From assembly GCA_947372355.1 (NCBI GenBank), contig CANBTI010000010.1, positions 1 through 59,025 of the forward strand: a stretch of 59,025 nucleotides of DNA, given 5' to 3'. Position 1 is the first letter of the stretch. The number at the start of each line of letters is the position of its first letter. Under the pieces are notes generated by a model. It worked only from the letters and a program-made list of their open reading frames with translations, did no database searches and was not told where the DNA came from. Source of the DNA: Bdellovibrionales bacterium (GTDB taxonomy: Bacteria > Bdellovibrionota > UBA1018 > CAIMNF01). The translations under genes and the position numbers were made by a program. Of this stretch, positions 17,847 to 26,924 are shown piece by piece.

Positions 17847-18218
17847 ACTACCAAGAAAATCTGTGAATTTTGATTTAAATTCACCCGTCATGTTGAGTGG
17901 AGAAGCTTTGGTGATCGTTAATTCAAAAGCATATTTTGATTTTTCACCAGAACTACGGAAAGCTTCCAACTCATTTTTCATTAAACCAGGAACTGTGATT
18001 GCTGTTTGATTCATCATCGAAACTTTATTTCCATTTACGGAACGTTCAATTGAAAATGAAAATGGATGAGTTACATCACTGACATCCGTGTTTTGCATGA
18101 TCTCAATCGTGGTTTTATGATTGGTAGAAAGGCATGAAGCATAAGGACGATAAAACGTTTCAGCCTTCGCTTGAGTGACTAAAAGAAGGACTACCATCGT
18201 TAACATCAAATTTTTCAT
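17805..18218 (-). CDS. Small secreted protein of unknown function
   Basis: A 137-residue protein with a signal peptide (MKNLMLTMVVLLLVTQAKA, cleavage after about residue 19) and two cysteines that could form a disulfide (SCLSTNH near the start, IYCSYH near the end). ATG at 18218 is chosen because it puts the signal peptide at the N-terminus; a TTG 12 codons upstream would bury it. No family recognised. It follows another secreted protein gene on the same strand and overlaps the kynureninase-like gene tail to tail by 42 bases. Confidence 0.6.
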   Translation of the reverse strand: MKNLMLTMVVLLLVTQAKAETFYRPYASCLSTNHKTTIEIMQNTDVSDVTHPFSFSIERSVNGNKVSMMNQTAITVPGLMKNELEAFRSSGEKSKYAFELTITKASPLNMTGEFKSKFTDFLGSSVIYCSYHITFGN

Positions 18219-18237
18219 ATGCCGCAACTTAAGGGAT

Positions 18238-19350
18238 TTATGGGCACTGGTCAAGGGCTAACTGACAGATTTCCTGAAGGGTTTTAGGGTTCTCAGTACC
18301 ACTAACTCCTCGTAATTTTGAATCTAAATCGATTGCTTGATTCATGAGTGTTTCGGTCATATTCGCTAAATCCAGAATACTTTTTTGTCGTCTATATTGA
18401 TTCAACTGATAGCGTAAGTTCAAAATCGCAAGATGGAGATCCCCTTGAATTTCACTCACGGAATAAAGATCGTTCCATTCATACTTTCCACCAATGCCGG
18501 CATTCACCACTTGAGGGGCCTGTGCACCAGCGCAACTCAAAACAAATCGGGTAGCCATCAAGCAATTTCGATCCAATGCATGGTAATCAAAATGGGCTAT
18601 CCAATTTTGAGTTACTCTTGAATCATCGAAAACAGGATTTTGTTCAAGCGAAAGAGATCGAGCCACGCATGCCAGTTTTTTTGAAAAAAGGCTTTCGTCT
18701 TGTCCTACGGGGATCCATGCCGGAGAACAATTCAAATGCTGAGGCCCCCTGCCTATGAATGAATCCGGCGTACGAATATGGGCACGACCTCCAAAATAAC
18801 TGGAGTCATCTGTGCTCGGCATTCCGAAACTTTCTCCCGCTCCATTTTGCATCCATGTATGTTGAAGTATCGGTAAAGCGGTTCCATTGGGTAAAATTTT
18901 TGCAGGCAGATCAGAGCTACACTGAAAAAAACTGAATGAATTTTGATATCCAGCAGGAGGTGTTTTATTGCGAATGCTGGAATTAAAAATATCGGTTGGC
19001 AAAACTGCTGCTTCCCTTTTTTTTGCTTTCACAAATACTAGAATTTTTTCAATCGCGATAGAATCTAGGATTACATTTTCATCGTAGGTTTGGTTAGACC
19101 AACGGTAGTGTGCGGTTCTCACCAGCTTAAAACGATCACCATCACGAGTCATCGTATAAACATCATCTAAAACTTTGAAAGAGATTTGATCTGAGGATTC
19201 AGAAATTCGGACTGTCGGTAAATCAACCGGTAACTTGATCCAAGTGATCGCTGAAACCACTTCATCCATAGCAATGGGTTTTGAAGCAAAAGTTTTTTCA
19301 GCCAGTGCAAAAGAACTCAAACTCAGAAGCAGAATAAAAATAGCTTTCAT
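18238..19350 (-). CDS. Secreted protein of unknown function
   Basis: A 370-residue protein with a clear signal peptide (MKAIFILLLSLSSFALA) and several cysteines in the mature part (FFQCSSDL, HLNCSPAW, LACVARS, DRNCLMATRFVLSCAGA, near the end LQEICQLALDQCP). No catalytic family can be named; the DRNCLMATR segment looks conserved in style but I cannot assign it. ATG at 19350 is preferred to the GTG one codon upstream. It is followed at 19 bases by a small secreted protein, probably co-transcribed. Confidence 0.6.
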   Translation of the reverse strand: MKAIFILLLSLSSFALAEKTFASKPIAMDEVVSAITWIKLPVDLPTVRISESSDQISFKVLDDVYTMTRDGDRFKLVRTAHYRWSNQTYDENVILDSIAIEKILVFVKAKKREAAVLPTDIFNSSIRNKTPPAGYQNSFSFFQCSSDLPAKILPNGTALPILQHTWMQNGAGESFGMPSTDDSSYFGGRAHIRTPDSFIGRGPQHLNCSPAWIPVGQDESLFSKKLACVARSLSLEQNPVFDDSRVTQNWIAHFDYHALDRNCLMATRFVLSCAGAQAPQVVNAGIGGKYEWNDLYSVSEIQGDLHLAILNLRYQLNQYRRQKSILDLANMTETLMNQAIDLDSKLRGVSGTENPKTLQEICQLALDQCP

Positions 19351-19463
19351 CACGAAAGATTAAAATCATATTACCGCTTTCACCACTAAAATCAGACAAA
19401 ACAGGGGGCGTCATGATGCATTTTTAGTTGCTACGCCAATCCCTTCAGCCGTAAGGTAAAGCC

Positions 19464-19706
19464 ATGAGCACTTCAGAAAAAACAATTGATTTGTCTGTCT
19501 CTGGAATGACCTGCGCTTCCTGCGTAAGGCATGTAGAAAAAGCACTCCTCAAAGTTCCTGGAGTGAGCTCTGCCAGTGTGAATCTTGCCACTGAAACTGC
19601 TCGTGTGGTTACGGGTTCAAATGTCGATTCCGCATTACTCATTCATTCCGTAGTGGATGCTGGCTATGAAGCCACCATTAAAGAAGACTTAAAAAAAAAG
19701 TCTTAA
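19464..19706 (+). CDS. Copper-binding HMA domain, zero-frame product of the copA locus (CopZ-like)
   Basis: An 80-residue heavy-metal-associated domain with the metal motif GMTCASC (residues 14-20) and a beta-alpha-beta-beta-alpha-beta pattern ending in [13 protein letters not shown]. It starts at ATG 19464 and stops at TAA 19704-19706, just after an A9 run. This is a complete copper chaperone in length and could act alone like CopZ. The ATPase body continues in the -1 frame, so this frame is also the N-terminus of CopA if ribosomes or polymerase slip. A homopolymer sequencing error is the main alternative. Confidence 0.75.
   Translation: MSTSEKTIDLSVSGMTCASCVRHVEKALLKVPGVSSASVNLATETARVVTGSNVDSALLIHSVVDAGYEATIKEDLKKKS
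19684..19706 (+). promoter_or_regulatory. Candidate -1 frameshift site A AAA AAG in copA
   Basis: Zero-frame codons are TTA AAA AAA AAG TCT TAA. The heptamer A AAA AAG (19694-19700), identical to the E. coli dnaX slippery sequence, lies in the correct phase two codons before the stop. Slipping back one base gives AAA AAA GTC and an open frame into CopA. An inverted repeat AAGACTT (19684-19690) / AAGTCTT (19698-19704) surrounds the run. A9 is also long enough for transcriptional slippage. Confidence 0.6.
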
Positions 19707-21598
19707 ATAAACAACTCCAATCAAAAAAGCTTTTTCAAAGTGTATTGGGTTCTGGATTTTTATCCATTCCCCTGATGATACCCATGATTCTCATGCCATT
19801 TGGTATTCATTGGATGCAACCCCTTTGGTTACAGTTAATCTTGGCAGCGCCCGTTCAAATCTATTTTGGAGCTCGGTTCTATCGATCAGCCTTTCATTCT
19901 TTAAAAAATAAATCAGCCAATATGGATGTGCTCGTTGCACTCGGAACTTCTGCTGCTTTTTTAAGTGGATACTTTGAAAGTTCCGCGGTGGTGATTACCT
20001 TAGTACTCTTGGGTAAATGGTTGGAAGAAAGAGCAAAGCTTCAAACTACCGATGCGATCCGATCATTACAGAATCTAAGACCAGAGATCGCTAGATTGAT
20101 TCGGAATGATCAAGAAACAGAAGTGCCCATCGATCAGGTGAAACTCAAAGATCAAGTGGTGGTGCGTGCGGGTGAAAAAATACCAGTCGATGGAATCATC
20201 ATCAAAGGAATTGCACACATCGATGAATCCCTCCTCACGGGTGAATCCCTGCCTGTTTCAAAAAATATTGGGGATCAGGTTATCGGCGGATCATTTAATA
20301 CCGATGGAATGCTCACAATTGAGGTCACAAAAATTGGACTAGAAACTACCCTTTCTAAAATCATTCGTTTAGTTGAAAACGCTCAAGCCGAAAAGGCCCC
20401 CATTCAAAGAATGGTAGATCGAGTGAGTGAAGTTTTTGTTCCCGCTGTACTCGTGATTGCAATCGTTACTTTCTTTGCACTCATTCTTCATGGGGATCCG
20501 GCTTCCACTGCAGTGGTGAATTCTATCGCAGTATTAGTGATTGCTTGTCCTTGTGCATTGGGTTTGGCAACTCCAACAGCGATCATGGTGGGAACGGGTA
20601 TGGCTGCTAAAAAAGGCATTTTGATCAGAGATGCCGAAGCTCTCGAGGCAGCTCAATCGATACAAATCATGGTATTTGATAAAACAGGTACACTCACCGA
20701 AGGAAAACCACGCATCACTCACCTCATTCCCTTCCTAGGTGATGAAAACTCACTGTTGAAAAGCATACTCTCCTTACAAATGGGGAGCGAACACCCTTTA
20801 GCGAAAGCCGTTCAATTCAAAGCCAAAGAAACAGATCTCCATGTGGAACCAGCAAATGAAATCAAAGTTCTTTCCGGGAAAGGAATCAGCGGACTCATTA
20901 AAAATCAGCTTTTTGTTCTGGGTAGCAAAATTTTAATGAAAGATTTTGGAGTCGATCTTGATCTTCATCACTCCACTGCCTCAAATTTAGAAAAAGAAGG
21001 GAACAGCGTTTCTTATCTTGCTGAAATGAGTGTTCCTCCAAAACTGATTGGCATGATCGCTTTTGGAGACACCATCAAATCAACATCCATCACGGCCATT
21101 CAAAAACTTCAGAATCTAAAGATTAGAACAGTCATGTTATCGGGGGATAATCAAGGAGCTGCTGAACGTGTTGCTCGTGAACTCGGTATCACAGAAGTTC
21201 GCGCACAAGTTTTGCCAGGTGATAAAGCTCATGAAATAAACAAACTAAAAAAAGATGGATTCATCGTAGGAATGGTGGGAGATGGAATCAACGATGCCCC
21301 TGCCTTGGCTGCTGCCGATGTTGCCATTGCAATGGGAACGGGAACAGATGTTGCCATGCAGGCTTCCGGAATCACTCTTATGCGTGGAGATCCCCTACTC
21401 GTGGCTCAAACTATTGAAATATCTAAACGTACTTTTAGAAAAATTCAGCAAAATCTCTTTTGGGCGTTCATTTACAATTTGATTGGCATTCCTCTCGCAG
21501 CAATGGGCTATCTCAATCCGATGATTGCAGGAGCGGCCATGGCTTTTAGTAGCGTGAGTGTAGTGACTAATTCATTATTATTAAGAAGGCATCGTTAG
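19700..21598 (+). CDS. copA: Copper-translocating P1B-type ATPase, main body in the -1 frame
   Basis: From the slip point the frame gives 632 residues; with the 79 codons before it the full protein would be 711 residues, normal for CopA with one HMA domain. Motifs are TGESLPVSK (actuator), [12 protein letters not shown] (metal site in the membrane), [11 protein letters not shown] (phosphorylated aspartate), [16 protein letters not shown] (hinge) and [15 protein letters not shown] (C-terminal helices). It exports Cu(I) from the cytosol. If no frameshift occurs, translation could start at TTG 19745, which has no convincing ribosome binding site and would clip the first helix, so the fused reading is favoured. 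Two small membrane-protein frames follow. Confidence 0.85.
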   Translation, partial: VLNKQLQSKKLFQSVLGSGFLSIPLMIPMILMPFGIHWMQPLWLQLILAAPVQIYFGARFYRSAFHSLKNKSANMDVLVALGTSAAFLSGYFESSAVVITLVLLGKWLEERAKLQTTDAIRSLQNLRPEIARLIRNDQETEVPIDQVKLKDQVVVRAGEKIPVDGIIIKGIAHIDESLLTGESLPVSKNIGDQVIGGSFNTDGMLTIEVTKIGLETTLSKIIRLVENAQAEKAPIQRMVDRVSEVFVPAVLVIAIVTFFALILHGDPASTAVVNSIAVLVIACPCALGLATPTAIMVGTGMAAKKGILIRDAEALEAAQSIQIMVFDKTGTLTEGKPRITHLIPFLGDENSLLKSILSLQMGSEHPLAKAVQFKAKETDLHVEPANEIKVLSGKGISGLIKNQLFVLGSKILMKDFGVDLDLHHSTASNLEKEGNSVSYLAEMSVPPKLIGMIAFGDTIKSTSITAIQKLQNLKIRTVMLSGDNQGAAERVARELGITEVRAQVLPGDKAHEINKLKKDGFIVGMVGDGINDAPALAAADVAIAMGTGTDVAMQASGITLMRGDPLLVAQTIEISKRTFRKIQQNLFWAFIYNLIGIPLAAMGYLNPMIAGAAMAFSSVSVVTNSLLLRRHR

Positions 21599-21599
21599 G

Positions 21600-22013
21600 A
21601 TGAATACCATTTCATTCATTCGAGAATCCTGCATCATTTGGATGACCGCCATTATTTGAATCATTCAGCTCATTGTGTATCCAACATTCCGTAAAATCCA
21701 AGCAGATCAGTTTCCGAAATACCATGCCTTCCACGTATCACGCATTACTGCCATCGTTGCGTTTCCCATGCTGCTAGAAATGGGGACAGGATATTTTCTT
21801 TATTTTAATGATAAAAATGCATTCAATCTCCAACTTTTGATTAGCATTCATTTGATCTTTATCAGTACTTTTACTTTGTCCGTGCCATTTCATGATCAAT
21901 TGAAAGAAGAATTTAATTCAAATGCGATCAATCAATTGGTAAAATACAATTGGATTAGAACCATTCTTTGGAGTTATGAATTAATCGTGATTCTCTTGGG
22001 TCACTCAAGTTAA
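21600..22013 (+). pseudogene. Small membrane protein interrupted by an in-frame TGA
   Basis: The frame from ATG 21600, one base after the copA stop, is open for 137 codons except for TGA at 21657-21659. Across it the protein reads CIIWMTAII-stop-IIQLIVYPTFRKI, one continuous membrane helix. From memory of similar small membrane proteins, a tryptophan stands at this place before the I-Q-L-x-x-Y-P motif, so TGG to TGA is the simplest change. The remainder has FPKYHAFHVSRI and three further helices. Re-initiation at GTG 21675 would give 112 residues. Either a recent pseudogene or stop readthrough. Confidence 0.6.
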
Positions 22014-22029
22014 AAAAGGAAATAATATT

Positions 22030-22449
22030 TTGATAGAACTCGTAACCATTGGTTTGCCCTTTTGCGCTTTTAAAATTGTCACTGGACTATATTTAAATCA
22101 ATACTGGTTGATCGGTTTAGGAGCGATTGATTTAATCATCAATGTAATAAATTTTCTTTCGCTGGGCATTCTGAAGAGAAGAATGCTCGATGCTTGTTTA
22201 CTTTCATACTTGGTTCGATTGATTAAAAAACCATCCATAGATTCTAAATCAAAATGGCAAGATTTAGGAAACTCTCTTGATGTTCTCCTTTCATTTACAC
22301 TGGTTGCATTCATGATCGGCGGAGGCGCAATCAAAAGCATTCCAGAGGATCAGTTAGCAGTTTGGAATCTATCGGTGGTTCTCAATGTATTTGGGGCTGG
22401 ATATAGTCGATTATCTGGATCAATTAAAAATTTGATTCAACCACCATAA
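22030..22449 (+). CDS. Small integral membrane protein, unknown function
   Basis: A 139-residue protein with about four hydrophobic segments (residues 2-18, 24-48, 84-102, 110-125) and a basic loop LKRRMLD. It starts at TTG 22030, 10 bases after AAGGA. It lies 16 bases after the interrupted membrane protein and is probably co-transcribed from copA. No family recognised. Its last 30 bases overlap the convergent LysR gene. Confidence 0.5.
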   Translation: MIELVTIGLPFCAFKIVTGLYLNQYWLIGLGAIDLIINVINFLSLGILKRRMLDACLLSYLVRLIKKPSIDSKSKWQDLGNSLDVLLSFTLVAFMIGGGAIKSIPEDQLAVWNLSVVLNVFGAGYSRLSGSIKNLIQPP

Positions 22450-23292
22450 TGATTGATTTTTTCTTGTAACCATCTTTATTTTTTGCTGACAAGAATAAGG
22501 ACAACCTGAAACTTTCAATGATTCTACCTTTAAATTTTCAGCGAAATAATCCGGTAAATAGGCAAGAGCTCTACCACTCACTAAATATTCTTCTAAAATT
22601 TTTAAACTCGTAGTTTGATAAGTGATCTTCCTAGGAAATTGATCATCACGCCAACCATCGAGAGATTGTTTGATCCCAACTTTACCCAGCAAGGGGCTAC
22701 TTGGACTGACAAACGAATATTTTAAAACTTCTGAAACAGGCACTTCCTTATGGGCTTTAGCTGCCGAATACAAAGGATGCCCTACTCCGACAAAAGTTTG
22801 AAACGCAGTTTGACCAATTGTTTTGATCGATAGTTTGGTGTCAGAAAAAATTTCACCAGTAACAATCGCAATATGCGCTTGTCCAAGCTCTACAGATTCA
22901 ATTGCAGCTTCATCATTCGATGCAATGAAATCAAAGTGAGATAAAGGAAATTTCTTTTGAATTTGCTGGCTCAACTCGATCCCCATTTTTGAAAGTAGTA
23001 TTTCTGCTCCGGCGATCACCACTTGAATGGTACCCTTCACTCCCGATAGTTCTAGCGCAGTTGATTCTTCGAGCTGAATGATCTCGGAGGCTCTTTTCTG
23101 TAAAAATCTTCCTTGCTCAGTTAATTTAATATTTCGCCCATCTCTAGCAAAGAGTTTCACCGATAACTCATCTTCTAAGCGCGAAATTGCCTTACTCAAG
23201 GACGCAGGAGAAACATGAAGGGTTTCAGAAGCTTTGTGTATGTTTTCTTTTGCCGCCACCCCTAAAAAATATCGCAATTCAAATGTTTCCAT
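22420..23292 (-). CDS. LysR-type transcriptional regulator
   Basis: A 290-residue regulator with an N-terminal winged HTH (LRYFLGVAAKENIHKASETL, then SPASLSKAISRLEDELSVKL) and a periplasmic-binding-fold effector domain (about residues 90-285). LysR proteins usually control a divergent gene, here the NTF2-like gene at 23430 across a 137-base gap that carries a structured leader. Effector unknown. Confidence 0.9.
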   Translation of the reverse strand: METFELRYFLGVAAKENIHKASETLHVSPASLSKAISRLEDELSVKLFARDGRNIKLTEQGRFLQKRASEIIQLEESTALELSGVKGTIQVVIAGAEILLSKMGIELSQQIQKKFPLSHFDFIASNDEAAIESVELGQAHIAIVTGEIFSDTKLSIKTIGQTAFQTFVGVGHPLYSAAKAHKEVPVSEVLKYSFVSPSSPLLGKVGIKQSLDGWRDDQFPRKITYQTTSLKILEEYLVSGRALAYLPDYFAENLKVESLKVSGCPYSCQQKIKMVTRKNQSLWWLNQIFN

Positions 23293-23360
23293 AATCGAAA
23301 CAATTAGTGAATTAATGTTTCTTTGTCAATAGATTCCCTGCCTGTATACCTATTGCAATC

Positions 23361-23409
23361 AGGAGGCCGAATGATGCTCCTCAAAATAAATATTACTCAT
23401 TGCCAGTAG
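23361..23409 (+). promoter_or_regulatory. Short leader reading frame with a perfect ribosome binding site
   Basis: AGGAGG (23361-23366) is followed at 4 bases by ATG 23371 and a 12-codon frame (MMLLKINITHCQ) ending in TAG 23407-23409, 20 bases before the next gene's ATG in another frame. AGGAG also pairs with CTCCT (23377-23381). It may be a translated leader that controls the next gene; it could be chance. Confidence 0.35.
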
Positions 23410-23429
23410 TGGAAAGTAGAGAATTTAAA

Positions 23430-23792
23430 ATGATCAATCAAATTAAAAAAACAATTGAAACTTATGTAGATGGATATCTGAACGCTGAAAAGGGATTAGT
23501 GACTGAAACATTTTATCATGAAACCAAACTTTACAGCGTTGAAGAAGGGAAAATCGATAAAACTGAAATGAAGGATTGGATCAACAACCTTGAAGATCGC
23601 AAAACAAAAGGAGATATCAGAAAAGCCAAACTAGAATTTGGATTGATTGATATCACCGAAAAAACTGCAGTAGTAAAAATTATCCTCAAATTTGAAAAAA
23701 GAAGTTTTACCGATTATCTTTCACTACTCTACATAGAGGGAGTTTGGATCATCGTAGGGAAAATCTATTCTATCGAGGAATTGATTACTTAG
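23430..23792 (+). CDS. NTF2-like protein (lumazine-binding-like family)
   Basis: A 120-residue protein whose pattern, an N-terminal helix with YVDGYLNAEKGLVTETFYHE followed by beta strands ending in WIIVGKIYSIEEL, matches the cone-shaped NTF2-like fold, in particular the putative lumazine-binding group. Role unknown; proteins of this type bind small molecules. ATG at 23430 is preferred to an upstream in-frame TTG at 23400. It is divergent from a LysR regulator and overlaps the convergent methyltransferase gene by 8 bases. Confidence 0.6.
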   Translation: MINQIKKTIETYVDGYLNAEKGLVTETFYHETKLYSVEEGKIDKTEMKDWINNLEDRKTKGDIRKAKLEFGLIDITEKTAVVKIILKFEKRSFTDYLSLLYIEGVWIIVGKIYSIEELIT

Positions 23793-24573
23793 CTTTCATC
23801 AAATGAGCATCAATTCGATGAAGGATGGTAAATTGATCATCGGCGATTTCGCTTAGTAGTTGTTCATGTTCTTGATCAAAAACTTCTACTTGAGCAGGTG
23901 TCAGAGCAGCCCCCACTCCACGGCAAGCTCGAATTCTCCCTCTCCACTCTTCTCGGGTAAAGGAGATGGCTTCATCATAGTAAAAGTAATCTTCCACAGA
24001 AAACGAATTCCCTAAACCATAAGGGATAGCGGGGATCAATCCATTATAGCTATGGGCTGTCCAATTGGGATTATGTTTTAAAATTAATTGCTCAGTAGCA
24101 TGAGCAATTTTATCGTCGAGTGGAAGCCATGAAAAATGTGAAGTGATCAAAACCCCTTGTGAATGAAGATACTTCTTAATGAGTGGATTCACTTTTGACT
24201 GATCAAAATATAAAAAACATTGGTTTGCAGTAATCGCATCAAACTCCATGTTTTGAAATTGAATTTCCTCTGTGGGCATCACCCTAAAATCAATGGAAAG
24301 ATCATCCATTTTAGCCAATGTTTCTGCCATTTTTATTTGTTCAGAAGAAATATCGGTTCCTATTACTGAGCAACCTTGCTTAGCAAATTGACGAGCCAGC
24401 ACGCCAGTGCCAGTACCTAAATCTAATATTTTTTGATTTTTTTTACCTATACCCAAGGTGAGTAATTTTGCATAAAAGCTCGATGGAGGTCCTGGACGAT
24501 ACCGAGCATAATCCAGCGAAGTTTTCCCCCAATCAATATCCATTCCCGGATCAACACTTCCTAAACCGTGCAT
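23785..24573 (-). CDS. Class I SAM-dependent methyltransferase
   Basis: A 262-residue protein with motif I ILDLGTGTGVLARQF and motif II VIGTDISSEQIKMAE, followed by FDAITANQCFLYFD as the post-II strand. N-terminal SLDYARYRPGPPSSFYAKL is typical of a group of small-molecule or lipid methyltransferases. Substrate unknown. AGGGA lies 4 bases before the ATG. Confidence 0.8.
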   Translation of the reverse strand: MHGLGSVDPGMDIDWGKTSLDYARYRPGPPSSFYAKLLTLGIGKKNQKILDLGTGTGVLARQFAKQGCSVIGTDISSEQIKMAETLAKMDDLSIDFRVMPTEEIQFQNMEFDAITANQCFLYFDQSKVNPLIKKYLHSQGVLITSHFSWLPLDDKIAHATEQLILKHNPNWTAHSYNGLIPAIPYGLGNSFSVEDYFYYDEAISFTREEWRGRIRACRGVGAALTPAQVEVFDQEHEQLLSEIADDQFTILHRIDAHLMKAK

Positions 24574-24600
24574 AATTTCCCTATAATAAATATGATAAAT

Positions 24601-25017
24601 CTAGTTTTTATATATCTTGATTGCCTTGCAATTCAATTCAGAAATCAATTTCTCGCGTCCTTGATTTAAATGATAATAAAGAAATCCTTTTCCTCCGGGA
24701 GTAAAACTTACTCTGACACTATAGTTCCCGAGAGTATTGGATCGTGCTTCGACATTAAATGAATTAGCGCCTAATTCACCTTGATTGATCATGATTTCAT
24801 AAACGTCATCATTATCAAATTTAAGATCTCCGATCAGGATCACCGAGTGATAATCATCACGAATCAATTTAACTGTCGATTTATTAACTAAATTAAAATA
24901 GGAAGCGTTCCATGGATTATTTGCAATCTGAGTGGCCTTACAATCAAAAACTGTATCTGGATTTCCAGCCATTGCTTGAGTAGAAACAAGTACGGTTAAT
25001 AATATTAATAGCTTCAT
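24601..25017 (-). CDS. Small secreted protein of unknown function
   Basis: A 138-residue protein with a signal peptide (MKLLILLTVLVSTQAMA) and two cysteines (VFDCKATQ, SELNCKAIK) that could bridge the ends of a beta-rich domain. ATG at 25017 is chosen for its ribosome binding site GGAG and for the signal peptide; the frame extends 33 codons further upstream without either. The pattern is like the secreted protein at 17805-18218 (signal peptide, early and late cysteine), but no sequence identity is evident by eye. Confidence 0.6.
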   Translation of the reverse strand: MKLLILLTVLVSTQAMAGNPDTVFDCKATQIANNPWNASYFNLVNKSTVKLIRDDYHSVILIGDLKFDNDDVYEIMINQGELGANSFNVEARSNTLGNYSVRVSFTPGGKGFLYYHLNQGREKLISELNCKAIKIYKN

Positions 25018-25145
25018 CAGTACTCCATTTAATTTTTTAAATTTTTCGAAGTTTACCATAGAATTAACACTTTGTATATTGCCACTATTTAATAATGGGC
25101 TGTCATTGATTTTCATTGATAAGAATAAATACGAATATACAAATT

Positions 25146-25183
25146 AAAAAGGCCACTCTTCCTTGCGGAAAAGCGGCCTTTTT
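25146..25183 (-). terminator. Terminator of tRNA-Pro
   Basis: AAAAAGGCC and GGCCTTTTT pair perfectly, extended inward by ACTCTTCC with GGAAAAGC, and enclose a short TTGC loop. The A and T tracts on both sides make it work in either direction; it lies 3 bases after the tRNA. Confidence 0.85.
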
Positions 25184-25186
25184 AAA

Positions 25187-25262
<76 letters not shown>

Positions 25263-25320
25263 AAACTATAAAAAATTTCTGAAGTTCTAAACTAACCAAA
25301 AAGAACCCTGCTAGGCAAGT

Positions 25321-26121
25321 CTATTTTTTCGGTGTGGGCGTTGGATACAAACGATCTGCCTTTTTCCAGCCTTTGCGCCTTAATTCTGCATATTTTTTTG
25401 ATGAAATATCTTCTAACCACTCATCATTGGCTCGATGCGAAAGTTTCACTAATGCTGGATTCAGTTCTGAGATTTGGTTCTCCAGAGAGACAAAGTCCCA
25501 TTTATCGGAAGTTTTTTGAAGCTTTACAGGCTCGCCAGACCACTCATAAAACTGTTCGGCTATGCAGGTGTGATCGCCGTCTTTCGCGGTTCCAGAGAGC
25601 ATATAAACTTCCGTTTTCAGTGCACTCGCTAAGATCCAAAACACGCCTTCATTCACAATTATGGTGGTTTTTGGCGTTTTAATTTGAAGTGCTCCGGAGA
25701 AGGCGCCTGGTTTTGCCCACACCTTCATCCACCCACGATTCATTTCCATTTCATAAGTTGGCTTCTTAGGATCCCACTTACCCCCGATAATTTTAGCCGC
25801 GAACACTCCCCCGCCCACCCATTGTAAATTTTCGCTCATTTGAACATAAACACCCATGCGATCTGGAATCGAGATTGCGTCTCCATAATCCAACCATTCG
25901 CCAGGCTTAGCCGAACGCTTATTACTCAGATCTGAGGTGTGTTCAGAAACCACATTTAAGATCCCTCCGGTGTAATCCCGCAAATACGGTGGTAATAATA
26001 GCTCGTCTTCCTTACGGAAAATCAAGAGTGTGGGACTGGTGTCAGCATAACTATATGTAATTGCTATATTTAGTAATAAAAACAGACTCAAAATCTGACT
26101 CGAACGCTCCATCACTCGCAT
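25321..26121 (-). CDS. FecR-domain secreted protein
   Basis: A 266-residue protein with a signal peptide (about residues 1-26, SLFLLLNIAITYSYA) and a FecR-like beta domain: PGEWLDYGDAISIPDRMGV, then GWMKVWAKPGAFSGALQIKT and a TTIIVNEGVFWI strand. FecR domains are periplasmic; in iron signalling they relay receptor state to sigma factors, but stand-alone copies are often of unknown role. No TonB receptor or sigma factor is adjacent. The C-terminus is lysine- and proline-rich. Confidence 0.65.
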   Translation of the reverse strand: MRVMERSSQILSLFLLLNIAITYSYADTSPTLLIFRKEDELLLPPYLRDYTGGILNVVSEHTSDLSNKRSAKPGEWLDYGDAISIPDRMGVYVQMSENLQWVGGGVFAAKIIGGKWDPKKPTYEMEMNRGWMKVWAKPGAFSGALQIKTPKTTIIVNEGVFWILASALKTEVYMLSGTAKDGDHTCIAEQFYEWSGEPVKLQKTSDKWDFVSLENQISELNPALVKLSHRANDEWLEDISSKKYAELRRKGWKKADRLYPTPTPKK

Positions 26122-26159
26122 ATTTACAATTTTAACACGAAGTTCTATTCTATCAACCT

Positions 26160-26390
26160 ATGAGCGGAACTTTTACGAACGAATCAGTGAGCGTGATGAA
26201 AGAAAAGTATCTCGAGATCGCTAAGACTCAAGGGATGCAAGTTGCCGTAAACCAATTGCACCATCAGTTGTGGGAATTGGAAAAAGAATGCTTTGATTCT
26301 CCTGAAGGCTACAAACCTGTTCTTTGGAAGAATTTAAACGAAATGCGCATTTTCTCTCGCGAGCTTTGGGATACTAATCTCAGCCAGTAA
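26160..26390 (+). CDS. Small helical protein, unknown function
   Basis: A 76-residue soluble protein, probably helical, with MQVAVNQLHHQLWELEKEC and a tryptophan-rich end. It is divergent from the FecR gene by 38 bases and ends 3 bases from the convergent RDD gene. Codon use looks like the neighbours. No family recognised. Confidence 0.5.
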   Translation: MSGTFTNESVSVMKEKYLEIAKTQGMQVAVNQLHHQLWELEKECFDSPEGYKPVLWKNLNEMRIFSRELWDTNLSQ

Positions 26391-26393
26391 TTT

Positions 26394-26924
26394 TCACGCG
26401 GTGAACTTTTTGATATTCATGATCAACAAAGGACCCCCCACCACAATCATCAGAATAATCACCACTGTTGCAAAGACCGCAATTTTTTTAGCTTTTGCAT
26501 CTTGTTCTTTTCGAATGCTGACCGTTCCAGCAATGAGATCATGAAATGTTTTCTTTTGTGGATGAAATGCAGCCATGAGAAAACCACAGCCCACCATCAA
26601 GTAAGAACCGATGTATCCCGCTAAGCGAATGATGGCTTGTTTTGTTGATAGGGAATTTCCTGATTTCTCACCAATGACATAAATGCCGTAAATTTTTTTC
26701 CCAATCGTAGTGCCCGTTCGCACTTGATAACGACAATAATACCAATAAGCAATCCCCACAGTAAATCCTATGCCGATCACTTGTTGAACAAATCCACTCA
26801 AATGCAAAGGAGTTGAAACTCCATACTCAAATGCAAGCTCCACGGAATTCAACAAAATAAAATCAACAAAGTGTGCAAGTGAGCGAACCCAAAATCCTGC
26901 ATATTTAATTTCTGTTTCCATCAT
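26394..26924 (-). CDS. RDD family membrane protein
   Basis: A 176-residue protein with the RDD pattern: AGFWVRSLAHFVDFILLN in the first helix (R and D), a middle TIGKKIYGIYVIGEKSG loop, and AAFHPQKKTFHDLIAGT near the third helix. A fourth hydrophobic segment closes the chain. Role unknown, perhaps ion or solute transport. The ATGA overlap with the EamA gene upstream shows co-translation. Confidence 0.8.
   Translation of the reverse strand: MMETEIKYAGFWVRSLAHFVDFILLNSVELAFEYGVSTPLHLSGFVQQVIGIGFTVGIAYWYYCRYQVRTGTTIGKKIYGIYVIGEKSGNSLSTKQAIIRLAGYIGSYLMVGCGFLMAAFHPQKKTFHDLIAGTVSIRKEQDAKAKKIAVFATVVIILMIVVGGPLLIMNIKKFTA

Noticed and set aside
19745-21598. CopA as an independent gene starting at TTG 19745
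   Set aside because: The start has no ribosome binding site, cuts into the first helix, and the frame is open back to the slippery site; a fused product explains the layout better.
21657-21659. TGA read as selenocysteine or as a genome-wide tryptophan codon
   Set aside because: TGA ends other clear genes here, and no SECIS-like hairpin or selenoprotein family pattern is visible.
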